A DNA stretch of 64,000 bases from Heterohyrax brucei (taxonomy: Eukaryota > Chordata > Mammalia > Hyracoidea > Procaviidae). A program made the position numbers and the translations under genes. The notes beneath the pieces are model-generated. The model saw nothing but the letters and a program-made list of their open reading frames with translations. It was not told the origin of the DNA and did no database searches. The stretch lies in assembly GCA_028571685.1 (NCBI GenBank), contig CM053141.1, positions 70,665,833-70,729,832 on the forward strand. The letters are read 5' to 3'. Positions 55,746 to 64,000 of the stretch are shown one piece after another. Numbering within the stretch: position 1 is the stretch's first letter; every line of letters starts with the position of its first letter.

Positions 55746-55933
55746 CTATAAAGTCCATACTTTTCCTATATCCGGGTTTAGTTTCAGGTTGTTGAGTGTA
55801 TCAGTAGTGTATGTTTATAAGAAATTGGTAGATTTTGACTTTTGGGAGATGAAATTTCTGAGAATAGAAGTGTTTCTGCCCCCTGATCAATGGAGTCTGG
55901 AACATTTGAGTCATTGTGGTATACTGCTGAATA

Positions 55934-56083
55934 AAACCAAAACCCACCGCCACCAAGTCAATTCCAACTCTCAGTGACCCTATAGGACAGAGTAGAACTG
56001 TTTCCAGAGAGTGCCTGGCAGATTCAAACTGCCAATCTTTTTGTTAACAGACAGTTTTTAACCATCACAAAGTCAGGGTTTCC
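55934..56083 (-). mobile_element. AfroSINE
   Basis: ACCAAAACCCACCGCCACCA to ACAAAGTCAGGGTTTCC. Confidence 0.9.
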
Positions 56084-56299
56084 TACTGCTGAAAATATTA
56101 AAATTACCTCAGGTCAGGGGGAGAAAGTTCATCAAAAAGCTTCTACACTTCAAGTTTAAGGCAAATATTCATGCTTGAGCCTCACTAATGGCCTTTCAAA
56201 TGTGTATTTTGTCAGTTTTTCTTTGTCTCTTAAAGACACAGTGTTTGCTTTTCTTCTAAGTGAGAGATGTAGATTATTTAGTCTAAGACTTACAGGTCG

Positions 56300-56878
56300 G
56301 TATCTTAAGCTGGGTTCTCTGGAGAAGCAAACCCACTAAGTGTACAGAGAGATTTATTCCCCCAAGATAGCACATGCAATTGCAGATCCTGGCAAGTTCT
56401 GAGTCTGTGATTCAGGAATTAGGCTGGAGGCTTGACCTGGCTGTAGGGATTGATGAAACCAAGATTGCCAGGTCACATGGCAGGCTGCTGGCTCACAGAT
56501 TGAGGCTGATGAGTCTGAGATCAGCAGGTAAGACAACAGACTGTTGCTCACAGGCTGTGAGGCTGATAAATTGTAAGACTGGCAGGTAGTACAACAGGCT
56601 GCTAACTGAAATCTCAAGAAAAGGAGGTCAGATGATGATGAGCCTGATGCTAGATCCAGAGCTAGCAAATGAGCTTTGCCACGGCATCCGTATATACTGA
56701 ACATACGCTACCTCCTTGAGGATGCTCTCCATACTACTGATTGCTCACATCAGATCCCATCATAGAGGATGACTACATCATTACACAGCTGCCAAATTAT
56801 AACATTAGATAACTGCCAATCTATTGAGAGTCGTGGCCCAGCAAAGAATACAGCCTTAACCATCACAGTGGGGACATT
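56300..56878 (-). mobile_element. Afrotherian-type LTR, antisense (tentative)
   Basis: GCTGGGTTCTCTGGAGAAGC, ACAGAGAGATTTATTCC (reversed poly(A) region), repeated GGCAGGCTGCTGGCTCACAG-like units, and CAGCCTTAACCATCACAGTG at the far end are the build of an ERVL-like solo LTR. Subfamily unknown; broken fossil. Confidence 0.6.
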
Positions 56879-57620
56879 AAATTTTAATAGTTAAAAAGCA
56901 TATTTCCTTGTTTTTAAATTTTTCTTGGAAATTTACTCACTCTGATTGAGGTACTTTTGACTAATAATGGGGTCAGTAATTATTCTCACCATTTTTGTAA
57001 AAGCGGTTTATTTAAAGCTTTAAAATGGTGTAGATATAGAGCTCCTTATACAGGTATTTGATGTGAAACATAAAATTGGCCTTCTAAAAAAAAATGAGCT
57101 AGACTTCATACCCATTTCATTATCTTGACAGCTCTAAAAATTCTATTGTTTTGTGATACAGCTTGCTAAATGATTATTTTAAAAGCTTACATCTTTGGTC
57201 AGATAATTTATTGAAGGTCTAATAGTTCTTAGAAGAGCTTCATAATTCTCTTGAATATCAGACTGTTTTGAAAGCAATTCCTTGAAACTTTTATTGGAGA
57301 ATGAAGAAAATACTCTCCATTAGCCCTCTTGGTATCTTAGCTGAGGATTAAATGAAATAACGTGTGTAAAGCACTTAGCCCAGTAATGGGTGGCTGTTAG
57401 TGCCATGCCCATGAATTAATTCAGTCTGGAGGAGAGTTGAAGTAGGTGGAGACTTGGGCTCATGAAATTTAGTTTGGCTCCCTTTTTGACTGAGGTTCTT
57501 CTCTGTATCAGGTACTGTGAGGTACTAGAGCAGGGCAGCATCATTTCTGATCCTAAAAACCATAGCTTTTGCAAGTTTTAGACAGCTATAAGTAATCATG
57601 TTGATCTTAACCATCAGGTA
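56879..57620. other. Mostly unique; MIR fragment at 57340-57400
   Basis: GATTAAATGAAATAACGTGT / GTAAAGCACTTAGCCCAG is a sense MIR 3' piece. The remainder is unrecognised and AT-rich. Confidence 0.5.
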
Positions 57621-57621
57621 T

Positions 57622-57960
57622 ATTTTTTAGCTGATGTTAAGTTGCTTCTGACTTATGACACCACCAGTGGACTCAAAAGCTGCACAGTCGTGCACCATCC
57701 ATGATTGGTTGCAGATCAGACCATTATAATCTACAGGGTTTTCACTGGCTGATTTTGGAAGTAGACCACCAGGCCTTTCTTGCTAGTCTGTCTTGATCTG
57801 GAAGCTCTGATGAAACTTGTTTAGCATCATAGCAATACAGAATCCTTCAGTAACAAACAGATGGTAGTGGTGGCTGCAAATGAGGTGCATTGCCTGGAAA
57901 TCTAACCCGGTTTCCTGCACAAAAGGCAAGAATTCTGCCACTGAACTAGGAACACCCTGT
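57622..57960 (-). mobile_element. tRNA-Gly-headed SINE with RTE-like body
   Basis: Right end in reverse: TTCAGTGGCAGAATTCTTGCC (A box region, read from 57945 back) then GTGCAGGAAACCGGGTTAGA, a tRNA-Gly-like head. The body (AAGACAGACTAGCAAGAAAG in reverse, GTGAAAACCCTGTAGATTAT in reverse) and left end differ from the common AfroSINE. Almost full length, about 335 bp. Confidence 0.75.
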
Positions 57961-58204
57961 CCCTAAATTTAAATTAATCCAAGCCTTTACCATTACAAGT
58001 CTGTGCCTAATATTTTCTATTACTTAGAGATGAGCTATTTTCCATTGCTTGACTTTGTTTTAATCTATGGATTTTGTTTTCATGGTATTCTGTTGCTTTC
58101 CTCAAAACAAAGAATTTGTGAAGGCCTGGTTGTAGTTTGAAAAATTTTCCGTCCAATAATCCTGAACAATTTTCATTTAACTCTTGCCTTTTTTTCCTAT
58201 GTTT

Positions 58205-58490
58205 ACTCATAGCATTAATAATAATAGCTAATGTTAAGATCTTACTATGTAGCAGGCGTGGCTTCTAGGGCATTTTATTTATTGACATATTCAATCCTTA
58301 CAACATCCATACGTGCCTGTGTGGGAGATGCTTTTATTCCCATTTTGCAGATGAGGACACTGAGGCATAGGCCTCAGTAAGTTACACAAGATGATGGTGC
58401 TGGTAAACAGTGGAGGCAGGATTTTGATTCCAGACATTGTGGCTCCAGAGACCATGCTTGTAACTATTACACTGTGCCTTGCACAGTAGG
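58205..58490 (-). mobile_element. MIR SINE, antisense, near full length
   Basis: AATAATAGCTAATGTTAAGA, TTCCCATTTTGCAGATGAGG, ACACTGAGGCATAG, TGGCTCCAGAGACCATGCTT, ending near CACTGTGCCT. Confidence 0.95.
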
Positions 58491-58659
58491 TACCAAATAG
58501 AATTCAGATAAACTGTATTTCTGGGTGGATTAATAGGAATGAATCCTAAGTGGAAATAGTCTTTGCTCAGTTGAAATCTGGGACTAAATCTGTAGGGCTC
58601 TTGGTTCCTTAATTATAAAAGTAAATTAAAACTAGGCAATTAGTGCATATTAAAAACCT

Positions 58660-58905
58660 TAAAATTTATACACTGCCTAGCCCAGCAATTCTGTTTCCCA
58701 GAATTTATCACAAGAAAATAATCATGAATGTATGTAGGGAATTAGCTAGTTATATTTAGAGCAGCACCATTCATAATAATTAAAATTGCATATCATCTAA
58801 ATATCTGGCAAAAGAATATCTATTAAACACATTATGGTGTACACATAAAATGGAAAACACTTGTAAACATTAAAAATCATATTGTAAAATAATATGTTTT
58901 AATTG
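58660..58905 (+). mobile_element. L1 fragment near the 3' end, sense
   Basis: AGCCCAGCAATTCTGTTTCC, GCAGCACCATTCATAATAAT, TATTAAACACATTATGGTGT: standard late L1 order, diverged. Confidence 0.75.
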
Positions 58906-59016
58906 AGAGACTGTATTTTTATTGTGAGGTCTTGATGTTGAGTGGCCTCATAGTAGCCCATGTATTTTCATGAGGCTTATTATAATTGTAACTAAATAAT
59001 TGTATGTTTAACTGAT

Positions 59017-59182
59017 GGAAACCTTAGTGGCATAGTGATTGAGTGCTACGTCTGTTAACCAAAAGGTTGGCAGTTTGGATCTGCCAGGCACTCCTTGGAA
59101 ACTCTATGGAGCAGTTCTACTCTGACCTACAGGGTTGCTATGAGTCAGAATTGACTCGAGGGCAGTGTGTTTGGTTTTTGAT
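59017..59182 (+). mobile_element. AfroSINE
   Basis: GGAAACCTTAGTGGCATAGT head, GAGTCAGAATTGACTCGAGG tail; 17 bp from the next LTR. Confidence 0.95.
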
Positions 59183-59199
59183 ATATTTAACTGGAGGAA

Positions 59200-59690
59200 T
59201 GTCTTAGTTACAGTGCTGTTATAACAGAAGTACCACAAGTGAATGGCTTTAACAAAGAGAAATTTTCTCTCGGAAATGTGAGTTAAGAGTCCAGATTCAA
59301 GGCATCGGCTCCAGGGGAAGTCTTCCTCTCTTGGCTCTGCAGGAAGGTTCTGTTGTCAGTCTTCCCTGAACTTGTAGACTCTGAGGCGCAGGGACCCTGG
59401 GTCCAAAGGATGTGCTGTGCTCCTGGCAATGCTTTCCTGGCGTATGAGGTCCCTAGCTCTCTCCTTTCTTCTCTGTCCTTTATATCCCAAGAGGGCACCT
59501 CAAAGCACAATGTACTCATAGATTGAGTCCGGCCTTACTAACCCAACCACCACCCGTCCTTCCTCATTAACATTGTAGAGGCAGAATTTACAACATAGAC
59601 GAACATCACACAGTACTGGGAACTGTGGCCAGCCAAAGGGCTGCACCCATTTTGGCTGGAGGTGAGGGGGATGCAATTCAATCCAAGACA
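59200..59690 (-). mobile_element. MaLR-like solo LTR (491 bp), antisense
   Basis: TGTCTTAGTTACAGTGCTG start and GATGCAATTCAATCCAAGACA end are the same ends as 25686 and 33892. The internal order (GGTACCACAAG-like, CTCCAGGGGAAGTCTTCC, CTCATTAACATTG) matches too. Solo LTR of the same afrotherian burst; no clear target repeat. Confidence 0.8.
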
Positions 59691-59864
59691 AAGGCGAAAA
59701 AGCCATTGCTGTGTGTTATGGTGTTTTGTCAAACCAGGAGGATGATTGACTGGTGCCCTTGAATAAATGGGGATGAGAGGGAAGCCATCTCCTTTTTTTA
59801 CCCTGCAGTTCAATTCTTGAGATAGGTTTTGCTCTTGAATTTTTCTGTAGCATTTGGTAATATG

Positions 59865-60300
59865 TCAGTCAGTGGCAATAATGCTGTGTAACCACAAACT
59901 CTGAGTGGCAGAAGGTAGTAACTATTTCTTGCTCATGTGGCTGCGGGTCAGCTAGGGTGTGGATGATCCGGTGTGTGTGTGACTGGGCTTGGTTCCAGGT
60001 CACTGTGTGGGTCCAGATGACCCTATCTATGTTTCTTTTTCCTTGAACTGACAGATAGCCAAGACTTCACCTCGTGGCAAAGGACAGGAGCATGAGAGGG
60101 CAAGTCAACCTACATTCCAAGTCCCTGCTGGAGGCATGCCTCCTGGCTTTGTGTTGGCCACAGCAAATCATACGGTCAGCTCAGGGTTCACGGGGAGGGA
60201 AGTGTGTTCCATCCAACATGGACCTGGTAAAGGGTGTAGACATACAGCACTAACAGAGGAGTGAGCAATTGGGACCAACAATTCCGTCTATCATAGTTAG
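59865..60300 (-). mobile_element. Old LTR, possibly MLT1-type, antisense
   Basis: TAACCACAAACTCTGAGTGG then TTCTTGCTCATGTGGCTGCG / GGTCAGCTAGGG resembles a reversed MLT1-like 3' part. Diverged, edges uncertain; broken fossil. Confidence 0.45.
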
Positions 60301-60522
60301 CCCTCCTCTCTGTCTTTTAATTCTTTTATGCTAAAATATTTGCCAATTTTATTTTTAATCCATGAAAATATATGTGTTCAATGTATACAATTTGGAGAAT
60401 TGAGAGAACTATAAAGAGAAAAACCAAAAGCCCTTGATTCCAGTACATGTAAATACCCACTGTTAATATTTTGATACTTTCTTCCCTGACCCTTGAATAC
60501 CCTTGAATCTCTATTAGATTAG
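60301..60522. other. Unassigned AT-rich sequence
   Basis: CCACTGTTAATATTTTGATA suggests an old LINE 3' end, but too diverged to name. Confidence 0.35.
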
Positions 60523-60735
60523 AGTTCCGGGATGAAGCAAATGGTTAAGCACTTGAGTAACTAGCCAGAAGTTTGGCAGTTTGAACCCACTTGTAGGTGT
60601 CCTTTAAAGATAATTCTAATGATTTGGTTCTGAGAGTTCACAGCTAACAAACCCTGTGGAGCAATTCTACTCTGACGCCTGAGGTCACTCACCGTGAGTG
60701 GGACTCAACTTGATGACCACTAACAATGATACTGA
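60523..60735 (+). mobile_element. AfroSINE, long older variant
   Basis: GAAGCAAATGGTTAAGCACT head, GTGGAGCAATTCTACTCTGA, tail CACTAACAATGATACTGAC. Diverged. Confidence 0.8.
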
Positions 60736-61540
60736 CAATTAGAGTTAAAGGGAAAAAAAACCCAACTGACTCCTTTTTTGCAGGACTGACATTAAATACT
60801 AGCCCCAGAGCTTACTATGCCTCTCGCTACATTGATTTATTCATTTTTGTGTGGAGGCTGGTGGTGTTTTCTGTCTTTCACGGCCCACACTTGTTAAGGG
60901 GCTTCTGGAAACACTGTGTAAACATTGAGCGAGAGGTCCCTCATGAGGAAGAAGAACATTTATTCTAATCATCAAGCAGACCCTTAAAGCCTGGGTATGG
61001 AGGTGCAATAATGTGCCTGACAGCCCACAGGAAGGAAGCTGCAGAATGAGGGGCAGGTTCTCAGGATGGAGCCCTGACTCCTGGATGCACACAAGTACCT
61101 CAGACCCTTGCCCAGCATTGCACCGCTGTGGTGCGCACTACCTACCGCCTTAGCAGTCAGAAAATGAGGGCTGCTTTTCCTGATAAAGAGAGCTGTAGTT
61201 TTCAAAAGATGTTCAGGTTGTAATGTAAAGAAAGGAGCATTGATGTATGTGTGTAACAGCACATAGTAATGAGAAATCAAATTTGTACACCACATAAACT
61301 AGCATCTCTAAAACTCAGAATCATGGAGGTCTGTCTGTGGAGACATATTGACTCGATGGTAGTGGTTTTGGTGTTTTGTTTTTACTTCATGTAAAAATAT
61401 TGAGGGAATTACCTTGTTTGGACTGTGGAAATACATTTGGAACATCATCAGAAGATGACATTTCTGAGTGAGTTTTACTGCACGAGAATAAAAACAACAA
61501 AAGGATCCCAGAAACATTCTTTTTTTTTTTTTAATTAACT
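60736..61540. other. Mostly unique; orphan SINE tail near 61345-61380
   Basis: TTGACTCGATGGTAGTGGTT at 61349-61368 is a SINE 3' end with no body. A T run lies at 61520-61532. Nothing else recognised. Confidence 0.45.
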
Positions 61541-61870
61541 TGGAGGCCAGTATCTGAATACTGCAGAGTGCTTAGCAGTATTTTAATGAATATCTCGTTC
61601 TGAGGACTTCTGCATTTACTAAACAAGTCTACAGGAATTGAGATTAAAGCTAATTTACATAAAATCTATTTGGATCTTACCAGTAGCCTTGGCATTTAGC
61701 AAATACTGCACCTAAATACAACCTACACTGTCTAATTTCCCTTGTCTTCATAATGCTGTCAAAGGAATGCCTGTATAAAAATGGCGTTAGGATAACACTA
61801 CATGCCATTAACCAACAAGTCAAAAAAATAGCAGCAGCCAGCATACTAGTAGTTTATGTTTTCCTCGTGT
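61541..61870. promoter_or_regulatory. Repeat-free candidate conserved element
   Basis: No repeat recognised; evenly mixed composition with TTAATTAACTTGG (61532-61544), CAAAGGAATGCCTG, ATTAACCAACAAGTC. Conservation cannot be seen from one sequence, so this is a candidate only. Confidence 0.25.
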
Positions 61871-62079
61871 AATGGTCCAGAGTGAGTGTTTGGGGTCAGC
61901 ACTCTGCTCTCTTCCTCATGGAGATTCAGGGCTGTGCATTCCTTCTATTTTCTGGTTTTACTATTCCTTGAGGGGTACAAGGCACTCAACTTCTAGCTCC
62001 TTAAAAGTCCTAGCCTTGAAGACACACAGTTCCTTTCTATTCGTTTCTTTTGGCAAGATCCAGCCAGATGGTCACAGTT
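61871..62079. other. Unassigned sequence
   Basis: Nothing recognised. Confidence 0.35.
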
Positions 62080-63350
62080 GAATGAATGCAAAGTTGGTGG
62101 TGGTATGGAAGGCCCTAGGAAATGTGAGCTGTAGCTGAGCTGTTGCCACCAAGTGATAAGATGACACAGGAAATATGACACAAAGGTGAGAAAGACTGGG
62201 AAAGAAATAAGTTTTAGTAGCGATCTAGGGTGTGGTTAGTGTAGTTACAAATACATTAAGTTTGAAAGGCCTGAGAGATATGCTAAAGAGTGTATCAAGT
62301 AGAACTACATGGAATCACAGAAATGGAGAGAGTCCTAGTTTGAAAAGGAAGAAACGGCTGATGATGTTGGCTTCATCTGAGAGAGTACGATGAGATCAGG
62401 AAAGTGTCATTGAATTCCACAGTATGGTCCCTGGTCATCTTGAGGAAAGTAGTTAAGTACAGAAGGAAGTTAGTATAGAGGGGATTAAGGGGAAGTGCTA
62501 ATGAGGAAATCAGAAGCAGCTTCTGTAGATAGTACTTTTGAGAAATTGGGCTGTGGAAGAGCAGAGAAATTGAGTGCCAGCCAGAAGCATGTGAGGGTCA
62601 AGGAGAGCCGTCTTTGCGTAGCAGCTGGGACAGCATGTCTGTAGGGTGTTGTGGGTAGTTCAGAAGAGAGTTGGTAGCCGAAAACTGAAGTGTTTTGGAG
62701 GAAGAAAGCAACATATTCAATCCAGAGCACATGCAAAGGAGTTGGCCTTTTACAGGAAGAGGGGAATTTCCTTCATCCTACTAGGAAGAAGGAAGAGAAA
62801 ACAGATGTAGAGGCAGGTGGTTTAATAGATATGGTGACTACACATTTTTCAGTGTCTTATGAGGAGCTTGGAGGGTGGAGATTGGGGTAAGTTTAATGAT
62901 AACTGAGGAGAAAAGGAAACATGAAATAGTCTTAGAGAATTGAAAGGCGTCTATAAAGTAGTGGGATTTCTTGGAAGCACTGACAGCCCATTTAAGGTAT
63001 GAGATCTTAAACTGAAGGTGAAGCTAGCCTGCACATTTGGGAAAAGACTAGGGCACTGGGAAATTTGGGTACAGCAATGGAATCATTGATTTCACAGGAC
63101 AAAACAGACGGACCTCTTCTAGGCTCAAGCAAGAGAGGGGTGTGGAGAAGGGTGGAATTGTGCTGTTTGGGAATGACAGGAAGGTTGGTGCCCAATGTAG
63201 GTGTTGTTAGGGGTAGACCTGAAGTCATTAGAAACTTGGAAAGTGGATGAAAGCAGGGAATTGGGTGTATAGTAGGCCTTGGGAGTGAGTGAGCAGTGCT
63301 TGGGCTGAGTTTGACTTAACCAGCTCCTGAATGCTGACTGCAATGTTTTG
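62080..63350. mobile_element. Possible ancient repeat, family unresolved
   Basis: Purine-rich and repeat-like: CTTTTGAGAAATTGGGCTGT / GGAAGAGCAGAGAAATTG, AAGGAGTTGGCCTTTTACAG, GAAATAGTCTTAGAGAATTG and CAGCCCATTTAAGGTATG recall a long, common mammalian interspersed repeat that I cannot name. Not a coding region. Confidence 0.4.
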
Positions 63351-63651
63351 AAATCAGGCAAATTTTTGAAACTTTGGAAAGGCAAAGATCTTTGCAGTTT
63401 TTGCAGATGGTGCTCTTCTGTGATATTCTTCCTGGTTTGGGGTCTTGGGCTCTTGGATAGGAAATAAAAACCTCCAGATCCACAGATACTTCACATTTAC
63501 GGTTTGACTGGCTTAAAAACATCCTGCTTCTACTTGCTTCACTATTTCTCAATAATTAATAAAATAAATACAGTGAAGGCACATAATTAAAGATAGAAAT
63601 TCTTTTAAGTTGGGTTATTGTTCTATTGTAGAACGTGTAAAACTATGTAAC
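63351..63651. other. Unassigned sequence
   Basis: Nothing recognised. Confidence 0.35.
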
Positions 63652-63673
63652 ACACACACACACACACACACAC
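63652..63673. repeat. (CA)n microsatellite
   Basis: About 11 CA units directly before a SINE tail in reverse, a usual place for SINE-tail-born microsatellites. Confidence 0.9.
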
Positions 63674-63727
63674 AACATCAGAATCACTGCCGTTGAGTCA
63701 GTTCTGACTCATAGCACCCTATAGTTT
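63674..63727 (-). mobile_element. AfroSINE 3' fragment
   Basis: CACTGCCGTTGAGTCAGTTC then TGACTCATAGCACCCTATAG. Confidence 0.8.
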
Positions 63728-64000
63728 GTGGAAAATAGTTAATGAAACTGGAGAACATCTCTGTTTTGCTGAGATGTTTCTCATCAGACAACAAAGAGGC
63801 AACTCCTTTAAGCATCTTCTTCCTGGTGAGAGCACATGATTTTAAGATGCTTTTAAAACCTCCTAGTGGATTTATTGCTCTTATCTCAGTTTATGCATGG
63901 ATATTATGTGTGTTATGTAGGTGTGCTAAGTAGAAGAGGAATATTTTGGTGTATTTTTGTAAGCATTGGCCATTTTTCCTTGTCAGAGTAGAGAGCTCTC
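63728..64000. other. Unassigned sequence to window end
   Basis: Nothing recognised. Confidence 0.35.

Larger units (their letters stand above)
54890..64000 (+). other. MAST4: MAST4 intron, downstream of the recognised exon (5' part)
   Basis: Begins with the GTGAGT donor. No next exon is found within 9.1 kb, so the intron extends beyond the window. Confidence 0.7.

Noticed and set aside
57885-57960. Possible tRNA-Gly gene
   Set aside because: The tRNA-like part is diverged and continues into a SINE body, so it is a SINE head and not a tRNA gene.

Overview
The window looks like intronic sequence from an afrotherian mammal, most likely an elephant or another paenungulate. The main evidence is about 45 copies or fragments of a tRNA-derived SINE of the AfroSINE type, with an A-box-like TGGCnnAGTGGTTAAG head, a B-box-like GGTTCGAA segment and a GAGTCGGAATCGACTCGACGGCA tail region seen in diverged forms. 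There are also several copies of an RTE (BovB-like) LINE that ends in the same tail. Repeats shared by all placental mammals (L2, MIR, MER5A-type hAT, L1, MaLR LTRs) make up the older layer. The species is inferred from memory of repeat families and was not checked by a search.

Only one convincing host exon is present, at 54736-54889 on the + strand. It has a pyrimidine tract plus AG acceptor, a GTGAGT donor, and it encodes LDHILSPPPMPFRKCSNP... through ...RRGSLGGALT-G. I recognise this as an N-terminal exon of MAST4, a microtubule-associated serine/threonine kinase. The whole window is therefore read as MAST4 intron (1-54735), exon, intron (54890-64000), transcribed left to right.

Layout. 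1-4.4 kb: an old LTR and an internally deleted L1. 5.1-8.1 kb: antisense L1, then a sense L2 broken by a fold-back mariner. 8.4-12.7 kb: quiet sequence, then an antisense L2 carrying two AfroSINEs inserted at the same target, and two more AfroSINEs. 12.8-14.1 kb: a full-length but dead mariner. 14.5-23.4 kb: RTE, L2, AfroSINEs and a CA/TG microsatellite cluster. 23.7-24.9 kb: a young 5'-truncated L1 with a clear 15-bp target duplication. 25.7-34.5 kb: LTR copies, the longest RTE copy, and a four-layer nest at 33.4-34.5 kb. 36.4-40.5 kb: RTE, AfroSINEs and a MaLR LTR that itself carries an AfroSINE. 40.5-43.6 kb: mostly unique. 43.6-50.6 kb: MER5A, RTE, L2 and AfroSINEs, often nested. 50.6-52 kb: mostly unique, with a candidate conserved element. 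52.7-53.2 kb: a second fold-back mariner. 54.7 kb: the exon. 55-64 kb: AfroSINEs, LTRs, a tRNA-Gly-headed SINE, and a quieter right end.

I see no new multi-gene system. The most interesting structures are a fold-back (palindromic-arm) non-autonomous mariner family with two copies sharing one internal junction, alongside a likely full-length relative in the same intron; nests that order AfroSINE, LTR, L1, hAT and RTE activity in time; the tandem same-site AfroSINE insertion; and two non-repeat candidate regulatory islands.
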